A program made the position numbers and the translations under genes. DNA of 36,214 nucleotides. Source: Micromonospora yasonensis (lineage in GTDB: Bacteria > Actinomycetota > Actinomycetes > Mycobacteriales > Micromonosporaceae). Location of the stretch: assembly GCF_026013475.1 (NCBI RefSeq), contig NZ_JAPDPH010000054.1, positions 1 through 36,214 on the forward strand. The letters run 5' to 3'. Shown one piece after another: positions 7,698 through 17,942 of this stretch. Positions within the stretch are counted from its first letter, which is position 1. The number at the start of each line of letters is the position of its first letter. Under the pieces are notes generated by a model. That model made no database searches. It was given only the letters and a program-made list of their open reading frames with translations, and was not told the DNA's origin.

Positions 7698-8634
7698 TTA
7701 CCGCTCCTCACCCGCGTCCCCACCGAGGGCGGGTGGAAACCCCGTCACCCGAGGGGCGCCATCCCGGGCGGCGGCGCGCAGCGCCGCGACGCAGGCGGCG
7801 ACCGCCGGATGGTCGCCCGCCCCCTTGCGGTACGCGATCCGGGTACGTCGTCGCAGGTCGAGCGGGACGAGGCGGACCCCGTCCGGGGGCTGGCCGGCGG
7901 CGAGTTCCGGGACCAGGCCGACGCCCTGGCCGGCGGCCACCAGCGCCAGCATCGCGGTGAAGTCGTCGGCGTGGTGGCGGATTGTCGGCGGGTAGCCGGC
8001 GAGCCGGCAGGCGTGCAGCGCCACCGTGTGGCAGAGGGTGCCGGGGCTGGCCAGGATCCATTCGGCGTGCCGGACGTCCGCCAGCGTCGCCACGTCCATC
8101 GTGGCCGGCACGGCCAGGTAGACGGTCTCCGCCAGCAGCGGTGTCGAGTCGAGCGCCGGATCGGGGGCGGTCGGCACCACGTCGTAGTCGTGCGCGAGGG
8201 CCACGTCCAGGCGGCGGTCGCGCAGCGCGTCCGGCACGTCGACCGGGTCCAGTTCGGTGACCATCAGGTCCAGCGCCGGGTGGTCGCGGGCCAGCGCGAC
8301 CAGGGCCGGCGGCAGCAGGGTACGCACCGCGCTCGGGTACGCCCCGATGCGTACCGTGGCCGGTGAGGCCGCCCCGGGCGGCGGCGAGGGTGGCGTCGGC
8401 GGCCTCCAGTGCGGCGAGGACCACCTCGGTGTGCCGGACCAGTGCCTCCCCGGTGGCGGTGAGGGTGACCCGGCGGCCGGCGCGTTCCAGCAGCGCGACC
8501 CCGGCCTCCCGTTGCAGGGCGGCGAGCTGCTGGGAGACGGCGGACGGCGTGTAGGTGTGCGCCTCGGCGACGGCGGCGATGGTGCCGAGCCGGGCCAGGT
8601 CCCGCAGCAGCCGCAGGCGGCGGACGTCGAGCAT
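7698..8634 (-). pseudogene. LysR-family regulator interrupted by a one-base frameshift
   Basis: The N-terminal winged helix-turn-helix is intact in one frame (LDVRRLRLLRDLARLG, then TPSAVSQQLAALQREAGVAL and RRVTLTATGEALV). After ATLAAARG the frame becomes nonsense. The substrate-binding domain continues in another frame (PATVRIGAYPSAVRTLLPPAL ... VGLVPELAA). Removing one G near plus-strand 8371-8377 (GCCCCGGGCG) restores a continuous ~311-residue LysR protein. It may be a real inactivating mutation or a sequencing error in a G/C run. It is divergent from the DapA-family gene at 8706, the classic LysR arrangement, so that gene is the probable target. The start is taken as ATG 8634. Confidence 0.8.
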
Positions 8635-8705
8635 GAAGCTCAGCTTACGTATCCGTTGAGCAACCTGAACTGGTTCTTCACCGTTCATGCGCGCAGCCTG
8701 GAGGC
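8635..8705. promoter_or_regulatory. LysR/dapA-like divergent control region
   Basis: This 71-bp divergent gap contains GAACTGGTTC at 8667-8676, a perfect 4+2+4 palindrome, and AGCTTACGTA nearby. By position it should hold the LysR operator and both promoters. No unambiguous -10/-35 pair is visible, so specific binding is inference. Confidence 0.35.
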
Positions 8706-9578
8706 ATGACGTTGCACGGGTTGTACGTACCGCTGATCACGCCCTTCGACGAGCGGGGCGGGGTCGACCGCGACGCCCTCGCCGCCCTCGCCCACGAGGT
8801 GCTGGACGCCGGGGCCACCGGCCTGGTCGCGCTGGGCACCACCGCCGAGCCGCACGCGCTGGACGACGCGGAACGGCGGGCGGTGGTCGACCTGGTCGCC
8901 GGGGTCTGCCGGGAACGCCGGGCCGCGCTGCTGGTCGGTGCGCACACCCTCGAGGCGTTGCGGGCGTTGGGCGGCGACGTCGCGGCGGCGCTCTGCCTGG
9001 TGCCGCCGTTCCTGCGACCCGGCGCGGAGGCGGTGCTGGCCCACTTCGCCCGGCTGGCCGAGGCGTCCCCGGTGCCGCTGGTCGTCTACCACGTGCCGTA
9101 CCGGACCGGGCAGGAGCTCTCCGCCGGGGCGCTGCGCCGGCTGGCCGAGCTGCCCGGGATCGTGGGGATCAAGCACGCGGTGGGCGGGATCGACGCGGAC
9201 ACCGTTGCCTTCCTGGCCGACGTACCCCCGGGTTTCGCCGTGCTCGGCGGCGACGACGCGTACGTCTCACCCCTGCTCGCCCTCGGCGGGCACGGCGGCA
9301 TCCTGGCCTCGGCGCACGTCGCCACGGCCGACTTCGCCGCGCTGGTCGCGGCCTGGCGGACCGGCGACGTCGCCCGAGCCCGGCCGCTCGGCCACCGGCT
9401 CGCCACCCTCTCCCGGGCGCTGTTCGCCGAGCCCAACCCCGCGGTGATCAAGGCGGTGCTGCACGCCCGGGGCCGGATCCCGACCCCGGCGGTCCGCCCG
9501 CCGCTGCTGCCCGCCACCCCGACGGCCACCGCGCAGGCCCTCCGGTACGCGGCCGCCCTGGCGGCGATCCCGGCGTGA
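8706..9578 (+). CDS. DapA-family (dihydrodipicolinate synthase/N-acetylneuraminate lyase) protein
   Basis: This 290-residue Schiff-base class I aldolase-fold protein has all key positions. GTTAEPHALDDAERR is the GTTGE-type motif with A for G, YHVPYRTG contains the catalytic tyrosine, and GIKHAVGG contains the Schiff-base lysine. The family includes lysine-pathway DapA, sugar-acid lyases and others. The GTTAE variant and the private LysR neighbour suggest a catabolic lyase rather than housekeeping DapA; the substrate cannot be named. GGAGG at 8700-8704 ends only 1 base before ATG 8706 but 7 bases before TTG 8712, so translation may begin at TTG 8712. Confidence 0.85.
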   Translation: MTLHGLYVPLITPFDERGGVDRDALAALAHEVLDAGATGLVALGTTAEPHALDDAERRAVVDLVAGVCRERRAALLVGAHTLEALRALGGDVAAALCLVPPFLRPGAEAVLAHFARLAEASPVPLVVYHVPYRTGQELSAGALRRLAELPGIVGIKHAVGGIDADTVAFLADVPPGFAVLGGDDAYVSPLLALGGHGGILASAHVATADFAALVAAWRTGDVARARPLGHRLATLSRALFAEPNPAVIKAVLHARGRIPTPAVRPPLLPATPTATAQALRYAAALAAIPA

Positions 9579-9620
9579 CCGATGACGGGGCGACGGCCGG
9601 GATGGATCGCGGAAGACGCG

Positions 9621-9656
9621 GACGGGGGCCGGCCCCGGGTGGGACCGGCCCCCGTC
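9621..9656. terminator. hairpin terminator between convergent genes
   Basis: GACGGGGGCCGG (9621-9632) pairs with CCGGCCCCCGTC (9645-9656), 12 perfect pairs, loop of 12. No T-tract follows. It lies between the DapA-family gene and the minus-strand frame ending at 9672. Confidence 0.65.
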
Positions 9657-9671
9657 GTGGGGCGACTCGGC

Positions 9672-9930
9672 TCAGGGCTTCCAGGAGCCGGCGGCCTGGA
9701 AGTTGTGCTGGTACTCCACCACGCCGTTCTTGTCCTTCACGTCGAGGACGAGCTGGCCGGTGCGCTTGGTGCCGGCCGGCAGGTTGTTGCCCGAGTTGAG
9801 CAGCTTGCCGCAGCCGGAGAAGGCACCGGAGATGCCGCTCTCCTCACTGCCGTCCGCGCCCTTCCAGCGGAAGTAGAACGGGTTGATCGAGCCGGTGCCC
9901 TTGGTGACCTCGGCGCGGACGCGATCGCGG
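9672..9930 (-). pseudogene. orphan C-terminal fragment of a probable secreted beta-rich protein
   Basis: The last ~85 codons read VRAEVTKGTGSINPFYFRWK, then SGCGKLLNSGNNLPAGTKRT, then GQLVLDVKDKNGVVEYQHNF and a WKP end. This is an Ig-like/MPT63- or DUF4352-like beta pattern. No signal peptide or N-terminal half exists upstream, because that sequence has been replaced by the MDMPI remnant. It is therefore a 5'-truncated remnant in frame with the kinase. Family naming is tentative. Confidence 0.5.
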
Positions 9931-10583
9931 CGCGGAACGCGGCCGAGCGGTCTTCGATCAGCCGCAGGACCTCGGGGAACTCCAAAATGTTTTGCACCTC
10001 GGTTGTGTATCACTGCGCTCCGGCCGCCGGGTAGCGAATTTGTCCGACGAACGCGTCGACAGCCGGGCGGAGCGCCGGCGCCGAAGCCTTCGTGAGCTGC
10101 CTCCGCAACAGACCTTGCGTGGGTCGACACTTGAAAGTCTCGGATCCTCGCAAGATCGCTCCGCTGCTGGTAGAGATCGACGAAGTTGCGCAGCCGGCTG
10201 CGCCAGTACTCGTTCGGTTCCCGTGCAGCGACCCGTTCCTTCAAGAACGTCTCAGGGGCGGTCAGCTCGCAGACGACGAACCGTGAACCCGGCACGGCAG
10301 CGCGAAGCTGCACCCGTTCGTCCTCGTCCGCGATAACACTGGGATTGACGAGCCGCAAACCCGCAATAGTCGCGTAATTGGGCCAGATAGCCCTGAGATT
10401 GTTGCGCGCGAAAGACCGCTCGGGGTGCGGGTAGACCATGGTGAGGTCATCGAGGCCGATCACCGCGTTCGCCAAACCGGACTCACGCAGCAGGTCCGCT
10501 ATGGCACCCGACAGGGTGGACTTTCCCGAGCCCGGCGATCCATGCAGGACGAGCACATCCACGTTGTTCACGAGCGCAGCCAC
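9672..10583 (-). CDS. P-loop kinase-like protein, C-terminus fused by rearrangement
   Basis: The first ~150 residues form a small P-loop NTPase: VLVLHGSPGSGKSTLSGAIA (Walker A), a Walker-B-like VIGLDDLTMVYP, and a basic lid region ERVAAREPNEYWRSRLRNF. This resembles cytidylate/adenylylsulfate-kinase-like or zeta-toxin-like small kinases; the substrate is unknown. No stop follows. The frame runs through a truncated MDMPI gene start (9931-9997, in another frame) into the tail of an unrelated protein (9672-9930). The last ~130 residues are therefore almost certainly not native to the kinase. GTG 10583 has no good Shine-Dalgarno. It lies 70 bases downstream of the MDMPI gene. The segment looks less GC-rich than its neighbours. 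Confidence 0.6.
   Translation of the reverse strand: MAALVNNVDVLVLHGSPGSGKSTLSGAIADLLRESGLANAVIGLDDLTMVYPHPERSFARNNLRAIWPNYATIAGLRLVNPSVIADEDERVQLRAAVPGSRFVVCELTAPETFLKERVAAREPNEYWRSRLRNFVDLYQQRSDLARIRDFQVSTHARSVAEAAHEGFGAGAPPGCRRVRRTNSLPGGRSAVIHNRGAKHFGVPRGPAADRRPLGRVPRRDRVRAEVTKGTGSINPFYFRWKGADGSEESGISGAFSGCGKLLNSGNNLPAGTKRTGQLVLDVKDKNGVVEYQHNFQAAGSWKP
9931..9997 (-). pseudogene. truncated paralog of the MDMPI gene at 10654-11439
   Basis: From GTG 9997 the sequence encodes QNILEFPEVLRLIEDRSAAF RAA. The intact neighbour begins HKILTFPDHLRLINERSTAF RAA. Only about 25 codons remain before the join to the fragment at 9672-9930. Confidence 0.7.
9931..10030 (-). repeat. direct repeat, left copy (MDMPI start plus upstream)
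   Basis: Gap-free hand alignment with 11373-11472 gives 75 identical positions of 100. The match runs about 33 bases upstream of the start codons (TATCACTG-GCTCCG is shared), so promoter sequence is duplicated with the coding start. The two copies bracket the kinase and the intact MDMPI gene. Confidence 0.7.
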
Positions 10584-10653
10584 CCGAGCCGGATACCTGC
10601 GACTTCGCTGCGGCCTCGGCCTCTGGGTGCACGAGATCGCATGTCGTCGGTTG

Positions 10654-11439
10654 TCACACGGACGGGTCCCAGGCTACGAGCTGATCGAAGATACGACGGT
10701 CGCCTTCGAACTTCAGCGAATCCAGCGGTATGCGGCCGTAGAAGAACAGGACCAGGTCACTGGCCGTGCCCCGGGCGGAGGCGTCGGCCGTGTCGGGGTC
10801 CTCGCCGGCAGCGGGCGTGAGGTGGGCGACCTGTGCGCCGTCGTGGGAAAGCCGAAGGCGCCAGGAGTGGCCCTCGGTGGCGTGGTAATCGACGATGGCG
10901 GGTTCGTGTGGCCAGGCGACCGTCGTCGCGCAGAGGGTGAACTGGCAGTCGTCGAAACCGTCGAGGGCGACCTCCTCTGATAGCGGCTGCGGGGCACCCA
11001 CCGTGAGCTGGGCGTCGTAGGTGTGCACCGCGATCTCGGGAACCTGGCGCCGCGCCCATGCACCAGAGGTTTGCGGTGACGGCGAGTCACCCCACCACGT
11101 CCAACAACCGCGGTCCGGGCCGGCCTCACGCAGCGCGTTCGTCAGCTGCTCGACGGACTCGGTCCACCAGGCCAGCAGAGCCTCGCGTTCCCGAGGCGCA
11201 CCCATGCCGTCCTCCCAAGCCGACTTCTCCGGGGGCGCGTCTGCGGGCCCTGCGGCGACGATGGCGGCTGATTTGCGGCGGCCCATGCCCACGTGTTGCA
11301 CGAGATCGAACAGCGTCCGCTCGGGATGGGTCGGCACCTGCAGGTCAAGGCTGGGTGCCGCGGCGACGGCAGCGCGGAAGGCGGTCGACCGTTCGTTGAT
11401 CAGCCGCAGATGATCAGGGAACGTGAGAATTTTGTGCAC
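10654..11439 (-). CDS. maleylpyruvate isomerase family (MDMPI/DinB-like) protein
   Basis: This 261-residue protein has an MDMPI N-terminal four-helix domain (FPDHLRLINERSTAF, then RTLFDLVQHVGMGRR with the first metal-type His, and RRQVPEIAVHTYDAQL with the second) and an MDMPI C-terminal domain (DSLKFEGDRRIFDQLVAW at the end). Family members are mycothiol-dependent isomerases or transferases in actinobacteria, mostly of unknown substrate. Start is GTG 11439. The downstream kinase-like frame lies 70 bases away, possibly in the same transcript. A truncated paralog sits at 9931-9997. Confidence 0.85.
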   Translation of the reverse strand: MHKILTFPDHLRLINERSTAFRAAVAAAPSLDLQVPTHPERTLFDLVQHVGMGRRKSAAIVAAGPADAPPEKSAWEDGMGAPREREALLAWWTESVEQLTNALREAGPDRGCWTWWGDSPSPQTSGAWARRQVPEIAVHTYDAQLTVGAPQPLSEEVALDGFDDCQFTLCATTVAWPHEPAIVDYHATEGHSWRLRLSHDGAQVAHLTPAAGEDPDTADASARGTASDLVLFFYGRIPLDSLKFEGDRRIFDQLVAWDPSV

Positions 11440-11472
11440 CCCGGCTTTCTATCACTGTGCTCCGACGACCGG
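11373..11472 (-). repeat. direct repeat, right copy (start of intact MDMPI gene)
   Basis: Partner of 9931-10030. It covers the first ~22 codons of the intact gene and about 33 bases upstream. Confidence 0.7.
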
Positions 11473-11564
11473 ACACGCATTTTGCAGCCGACGCGGCGGC
11501 CGCCCCGGCACTGATACGTGCCCTTGGATGACGCGCGGGCGCCCCTTCCTCAGATCGGCGATCC

Positions 11565-11762
11565 TCAGAAGGCAACAGCACCGCTCACGCTGGGGTGCCC
11601 GGGTGGCGGATTCTCTGTTGCGGGTGTCCATTCCTCGATGTCGTCGGGCCAGGGCGCGGGGCGGCCGGTGTCGTTCCACAAACCGATCTCGGCGCCGGTG
11701 GCGAGCAGGGCGGCGTTGAGCGCGGCCCGTTCGGCTGGTGGGGGGATGGCCGGGTCGCTCAT
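11565..11762 (-). CDS. small hypothetical protein downstream of istB remnant (65 aa)
   Basis: This 65-residue acidic, Pro/Trp-containing protein includes ERAALNAALLATGAEIGLWN and RPAPWPDDIEEWTPATENPP. I recognise no domain. It starts 8 bases after the stop of the IstB fragment and may have been its partner in an insertion element. The internal W/P pattern argues against a random frame. Function unknown; expression is doubtful now that its upstream gene is truncated. Confidence 0.45.
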   Translation of the reverse strand: MSDPAIPPPAERAALNAALLATGAEIGLWNDTGRPAPWPDDIEEWTPATENPPPGHPSVSGAVAF

Positions 11763-11770
11763 GGCGTGGG

Positions 11771-11998
11771 TCAGTCCGCGGCCATGGCCAGGTTCTTCCG
11801 GTGAGCGTGGGCGAAGCGGTAGGAGTCAGTGCCGGTCTCGATGATGTTGCCGCCGAAGGTGAGCCGGTCGACGATCGCCGCGCAGAGGCGAGGGTCGGTG
11901 AAGGTTTTCGTCCAGCCGGAGAACGACTCGTTGGACGCGATCGCCACCGAGTTGGTCTCCTCGCGTTCAGTCAGTACCTGGAACAGCAACTCGGCGCC
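11771..11998 (-). pseudogene. IstB-like (IS21-family helper ATPase) C-terminal fragment
   Basis: The last ~75 codons read GAELLFQVLTERE, NSVAIASNESFSGWTKTF, then TDPRLCAAIVDRLTFGG and SYRFAHAHRKNL. This is the C-terminal third of IstB ATPases, with the sensor-like S/N...F..W and DRL motifs. Walker A and B regions are missing; upstream sequence in the same frame (to 12238) is not IstB-like. No IstA, no IS ends and no target duplication are visible, so it is a remnant. Confidence 0.75.
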
Positions 11999-12215
11999 GT
12001 ACGAGTGCAGAGTTCTCACGGTGGATCGGCCGTAAGTGGGCAAGCAGCTCGTCTCGACAGTCCGGCCGTCGCGGCCCAGCCGACCGCTGGCTGGAATCCC
12101 GTCCGTGTTGCGGGCTTTCACTGATGCTGCTGGGCAGGATCGGCTAGTAGCAGTTCCCCGGAGGGTGCTTCCGGTATCGAGGCTGCGCTGCCGGCTTGGA
12201 CGAAGCACCACAAGT

Positions 12216-12270
12216 TGGCTCAAGATAATGAGAACCATGCTTCCGCGCCGATTCTCAATATCTTGAGCCA
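12216..12270. repeat. 55-base near-perfect inverted repeat
   Basis: Left arm 12216-12234 and right arm 12252-12270 pair at 18 of 19 positions: 12 pairs (TGGCTCAAGATA with TATCTTGAGCCA), one A-A mismatch, then 6 pairs. The loop is 17 bases. It lies 8 bases behind the UvrA-like gene and is clearly AT-richer than its surroundings. It may be that gene's terminator, but no T-tract follows on the minus strand; or it may be a leftover of the insertion that brought istB. Confidence 0.7.
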
Positions 12271-12277
12271 GTGCAGC

Positions 12278-14695
<2,418 letters not shown>

Positions 14696-14755
14696 GCTCT
14701 CATTCTCTCCAGCTGGTCGGACGCGGCAGCCCGGTGGGCGGACCGGGCGGGGAGC

Positions 14756-15379
14756 CTACCGGCTCCGGACCGGCGCGGCTTCCCAGGTGAACCCGTCGGG
14801 GTCGGTAAAGGGGCCGGCGTCGCCGGCGATGATGACGCGGTGCGAGCCGGTGCCGTCCGGGGAGACGCCGGCGTCCTTGGCGGCGGCGCGGCGCCCGTAG
14901 AGCGCCAGCTTGACGGGCGACCCCGGGGTGTGGAACTCGACGTACCTGCTGCCGAAGCTCTTCGCCACGGCCAGGCCGCGGTCGACGTAGAACTGCTTGC
15001 TCGCCTTGACGTTCTCGACTCCGAGGAGCAGCACCAGGTCGTCGATCTGGCGGGTGGCCGGGCCGGTGTCCTTCTTCGAGGATGTCGCGATCTTCCAGAT
15101 GGTCCCGTCCGGGGCCTGCACGACCCCGCCGTAGCCCCAGAGGCCCTTCTTGGCCGCCTTGAGCGTGGTGGCGCCGCCGGCGAGAGCGCTGCCGATGAGG
15201 CTGTCGACGGTGCTCGGCTGGGACACCACGAGCGACAGCGTGAAGCCACGGAAACCGGCCGTCGGTGCCTGTGCGGCGCGGACGCCGATCCGGGGGCCGA
15301 GACCGAAGGCGGCTGCGTAGAAGGCGTCGGCGGCGGTCGGGTCGGGCACCTCGAGGATGACGGATTCGATGGCGGCCAT
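14756..15379 (-). CDS. VOC family protein (two VOC modules)
   Basis: This 207-residue protein has two VOC-like modules: residues ~1-110 (AAIESVILEVPDPTAADAFY ... LWGYGGVVQAPDGTIWKI) and ~115-207 (QIDDLVLLLGVENVKASKQF ... FTDPDGFTWEAA). Start ATG 15379 follows the stop of the upstream VOC gene by one base (TGAcATG), with AGGAGG nine bases before. A 15-residue upstream extension is possible but unlikely. It is the last gene of an AraC-VOC-VOC operon; the substrate is unknown. Confidence 0.88.
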   Translation of the reverse strand: MAAIESVILEVPDPTAADAFYAAAFGLGPRIGVRAAQAPTAGFRGFTLSLVVSQPSTVDSLIGSALAGGATTLKAAKKGLWGYGGVVQAPDGTIWKIATSSKKDTGPATRQIDDLVLLLGVENVKASKQFYVDRGLAVAKSFGSRYVEFHTPGSPVKLALYGRRAAAKDAGVSPDGTGSHRVIIAGDAGPFTDPDGFTWEAAPVRSR

Positions 15380-15380
15380 G

Positions 15381-15791
15381 TCAGCGCACCTCCTGGATGC
15401 GCACCATGTTGCCGGCGGGGTCACGGAAGGCGCAGTCGCGTACGCCGTACGGCTGGTCGGTCGGCTCCTGGACGACCTCGGCGTCGCTGGCCTGCAGCCG
15501 GTCGAAGGTGGCGTCGAGGTCCTTGGCGGCGAGGATGATGCTGGCGTAGGTGCCCTTGGCCATCATCTCGGTGATGGTGCGGCGCTCGTCGTCGGTGAGG
15601 CCGGGGGTGGCGGCCGGCGGGTACAGGACGATTGACGTGGCGGGCTGGCCGGGAGGGCCGACCGTGATCCAGCGCATTCCCTGGAATCCGACGTCGTTGC
15701 GGACCTCGAAGCCGAGGGTGTCGCGGTAGAAGGCCAGGGCCGCGTCCGGGTCGTCCTGCGGGAGGAAGGTCTGGTGAATGGTGATGTCCAT
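15381..15791 (-). CDS. VOC family protein
   Basis: This 136-residue single VOC domain opens DITIHQTFLPQDDPDAALAF YRDTLGFEV and closes YGVRDCAFRDPAGNMVRIQE. This is the subclass often encoded next to AraC-type regulators in actinobacteria. ATG 15791 lies 5 bases after the AraC stop, without a clear Shine-Dalgarno, implying coupling. Function unknown. Confidence 0.88.
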   Translation of the reverse strand: MDITIHQTFLPQDDPDAALAFYRDTLGFEVRNDVGFQGMRWITVGPPGQPATSIVLYPPAATPGLTDDERRTITEMMAKGTYASIILAAKDLDATFDRLQASDAEVVQEPTDQPYGVRDCAFRDPAGNMVRIQEVR

Positions 15792-15796
15792 GGCGG

Positions 15797-16246
<450 letters not shown>

Positions 16247-16431
16247 CTGCGAAATCCTGCCACGACGTGCAGGGGTTACCCAGCGCCGCCGGCGGTGCGC
16301 CGCGCTCCGGGTCGATTCTGCCCCCGGTTGTCCGGACTGCTGCGCTCATGTCCAGCGGTGGTGCGGCGGCGGCACGGCGGATCGATCCCCCGTGCGCCGT
16401 CGCCGCTAGCGACCTGCCGGGCCGGCCGGGG

Positions 16432-17283
16432 TCATCGCAGTTGTCGGGCGGCGAACCGGGTCTGCGGGTGGGCGATGGTGTCCTGGGCGGCGATGAGTTG
16501 CAGTTCGCGGGTGCCTGCGGTGAGCGTGGCCTCGTAGACGGCGAAGACGGCGTTGGTGGTCCGCTCCAGGGCCGTCTCGGGCGAGCCGGTGGTCCGCAGG
16601 TGCGCCAGGTACAGCGCGGCGGTGACGTCGCCGCCGCCGTTGGGGCTGATCGGCAGCAGCGGCGTGGTGACCGCCCAGGCGCCCTCGTCCGACACCGCCA
16701 CCACCTCCAGCGATCCCTTCGGGACGTCGCCGTGCAGCACGCTGGTGACCAGCACGTGCCGGGGCCCGGTCTCGCGTACGACGTCGACGGCGGCCAGCAG
16801 GTCGTCGACGGTGTTGGTGGTGCGGCCGGCCAGGAACTCCAGTTCGAACTGGTTCGGCGTGACGATGTCCGCGCGCGGTACGACGGTGTCGCGCAGGTAT
16901 TCCGGGATGCCGGGTCGGACGAACATGCCGCGGCCGACGTCGCCCATCACGGGGTCGCAGCAGTAGACGGCGTCCGGGTTGAGCGACTTCACCCGGTCGA
17001 CCGCGTCGAGGATCACCGCGCCCATCGCCGGGTCGCCCTGGTAGCCGGACAGCACCGCGTCGGCGGTGCCGAGGACTCCGCGGTCCTCGATGCCGGTGAT
17101 CACGTCTGCCACGTCGGCCGGTGCCAGCAGCGGCCCGCGCCACGCGCCGTAGCCGGTGTGGTTGGAGAAGTGCACGGTCAGCACCGGCCAGACCTCGTGC
17201 CCGAGTCGTTGCAGCGGGAAGGCGGCGGCGGAGTTGCCGACGTAGCCGTAGGCGACCGAGGACTGGATGGACAGGATCTTCAC
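16432..17283 (-). CDS. pdxY: pyridoxal kinase PdxY
   Basis: This 283-residue ribokinase-superfamily protein begins KILSIQSSVAYGYVGNSAA AFPLQRLG, the classic PdxY/PdxK start. It continues with HFSNHTGYGAWRG, the ATP-site DPVMGD and the PNQFELEFL segment. The catalytic loop reads ISPNGGGDVTAAL, close to the family GTGD with GGGD here. It phosphorylates pyridoxal in B6 salvage. GTG start at 17283. The downstream region (16247-16431) is unremarkable. A small hairpin CACCTGC/GCAGGTG (17297-17317) precedes the gene. Confidence 0.93.
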   Translation of the reverse strand: MKILSIQSSVAYGYVGNSAAAFPLQRLGHEVWPVLTVHFSNHTGYGAWRGPLLAPADVADVITGIEDRGVLGTADAVLSGYQGDPAMGAVILDAVDRVKSLNPDAVYCCDPVMGDVGRGMFVRPGIPEYLRDTVVPRADIVTPNQFELEFLAGRTTNTVDDLLAAVDVVRETGPRHVLVTSVLHGDVPKGSLEVVAVSDEGAWAVTTPLLPISPNGGGDVTAALYLAHLRTTGSPETALERTTNAVFAVYEATLTAGTRELQLIAAQDTIAHPQTRFAARQLR

Positions 17284-17325
17284 GGGCTCATCGTCGCACC
17301 TGCCGGATTTGCAGGTGGCGACCGG

Positions 17326-17774
17326 TCAGGTGTCGGTGCGTAGCCGGGCGTGCAGGTGCATGTCGTGCCAGCCGTCGGCGTGCCGGGCGGCACCCCGGTT
17401 GGTGCCCTCGGCGGTGAGGTCGATCTCCCGCAGGCTGATCTGGCCGAGGACGGTGAGCGCGAGGAGTGAGCCGGGGTTGCGAGCCGCGCAGTCGCGAACG
17501 AAGGCTGACTCAGCCGGTGGTGTCGGTGACGGCCCAGCCGGCGGCGGTCTCCCGCTGCCAGCGGTGCGGCCAGGCGGCGAGCCAGGCGCGAGCCTCGTCG
17601 TCGGTCATGGTGCGGCAGTGCCAGCGGCGGATGTCCGGGTCGGTGTAGGCGGCGTGCACGGCGGGCAGGTCGTTCGCCTGCCAGGGGCGCAGGAGCAGGT
17701 CGCCGGCGGGGATGTCGGGCAGGGGGTGGCGGGCAACGCCGCCGGGGGTTCCGCCGCGGTGGTGAGCAGCGGCA
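17326..17774 (-). pseudogene. decayed GNAT acetyltransferase gene
   Basis: Pieces of one RimJ-like GNAT lie in order but in different frames. The N-terminal part is DIPAGDLLLRPWQANDLPAV HAAYTDPDIRRW ... GWAVTDTTG, then stop 17510. The part VLGQISLREIDLTAEG then joins directly to the C-terminus RGAARHADGWHDMHLHARLR, ending at 17326. The acetyl-CoA-binding core between DLTA and EGT is missing. About 60 bases of unrelated sequence (17449-17512) have been inserted before LGQIS. The first codons (PLLTTAAEPPAALP from ATG 17774) are also out of frame with the rest. It cannot give a functional enzyme. Confidence 0.75.
17449..17512. repeat. ~60-bp insertion in the GNAT pseudogene, possible dispersed repeat
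   Basis: The segment contains GTGAGCGCGAGGAGTGAGCC then GGGGTTGCGAGCCGCGCAG then TCGCGAACGAAGGC, rich in short inverted and tandem similarities such as TCGCGA and GTGAGCGC/GAGTGAGC. It replaces the codons expected between the two GNAT parts and codes nothing recognisable. It resembles in character the short repeats scattered in Micromonosporaceae genomes; copy number cannot be seen from one window. Confidence 0.4.
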
Positions 17775-17916
17775 TGGGGTGATCCTGCCGCGGGGACGGG
17801 GCGTCGTGGTGCGGTGACGGTCGGTGTGGGCGCCGGGTGCGGGGTGACCGTTCGGCTCAGGGTTTCGACCGTCCGGCGCGCGGCGGGTTTGGCGACCGGG
17901 TGCGGGGTGGGCATGT

Positions 17917-17942
17917 GGCGGGAGGTTTTCCCGCCATCTTTT
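17917..17942 (+). promoter_or_regulatory. terminator-like hairpin just before the OFA transporter
   Basis: GGCGGGA (17917-17923) pairs with TCCCGCC (17929-17935), loop GGTTT, followed by ATCTTTTCGG. The Shine-Dalgarno GGAGAGGA (17943-17950) follows at once. A stem plus T-run placed within a 5' leader is the layout of an attenuator. No ligand-binding aptamer is recognised. Confidence 0.4.

Noticed and set aside
11998..12238. Upstream continuation of the IstB frame as an intact protein
   Set aside because: The frame is open but the translation lacks Walker motifs and any IstB similarity, so only the C-terminal part was called.
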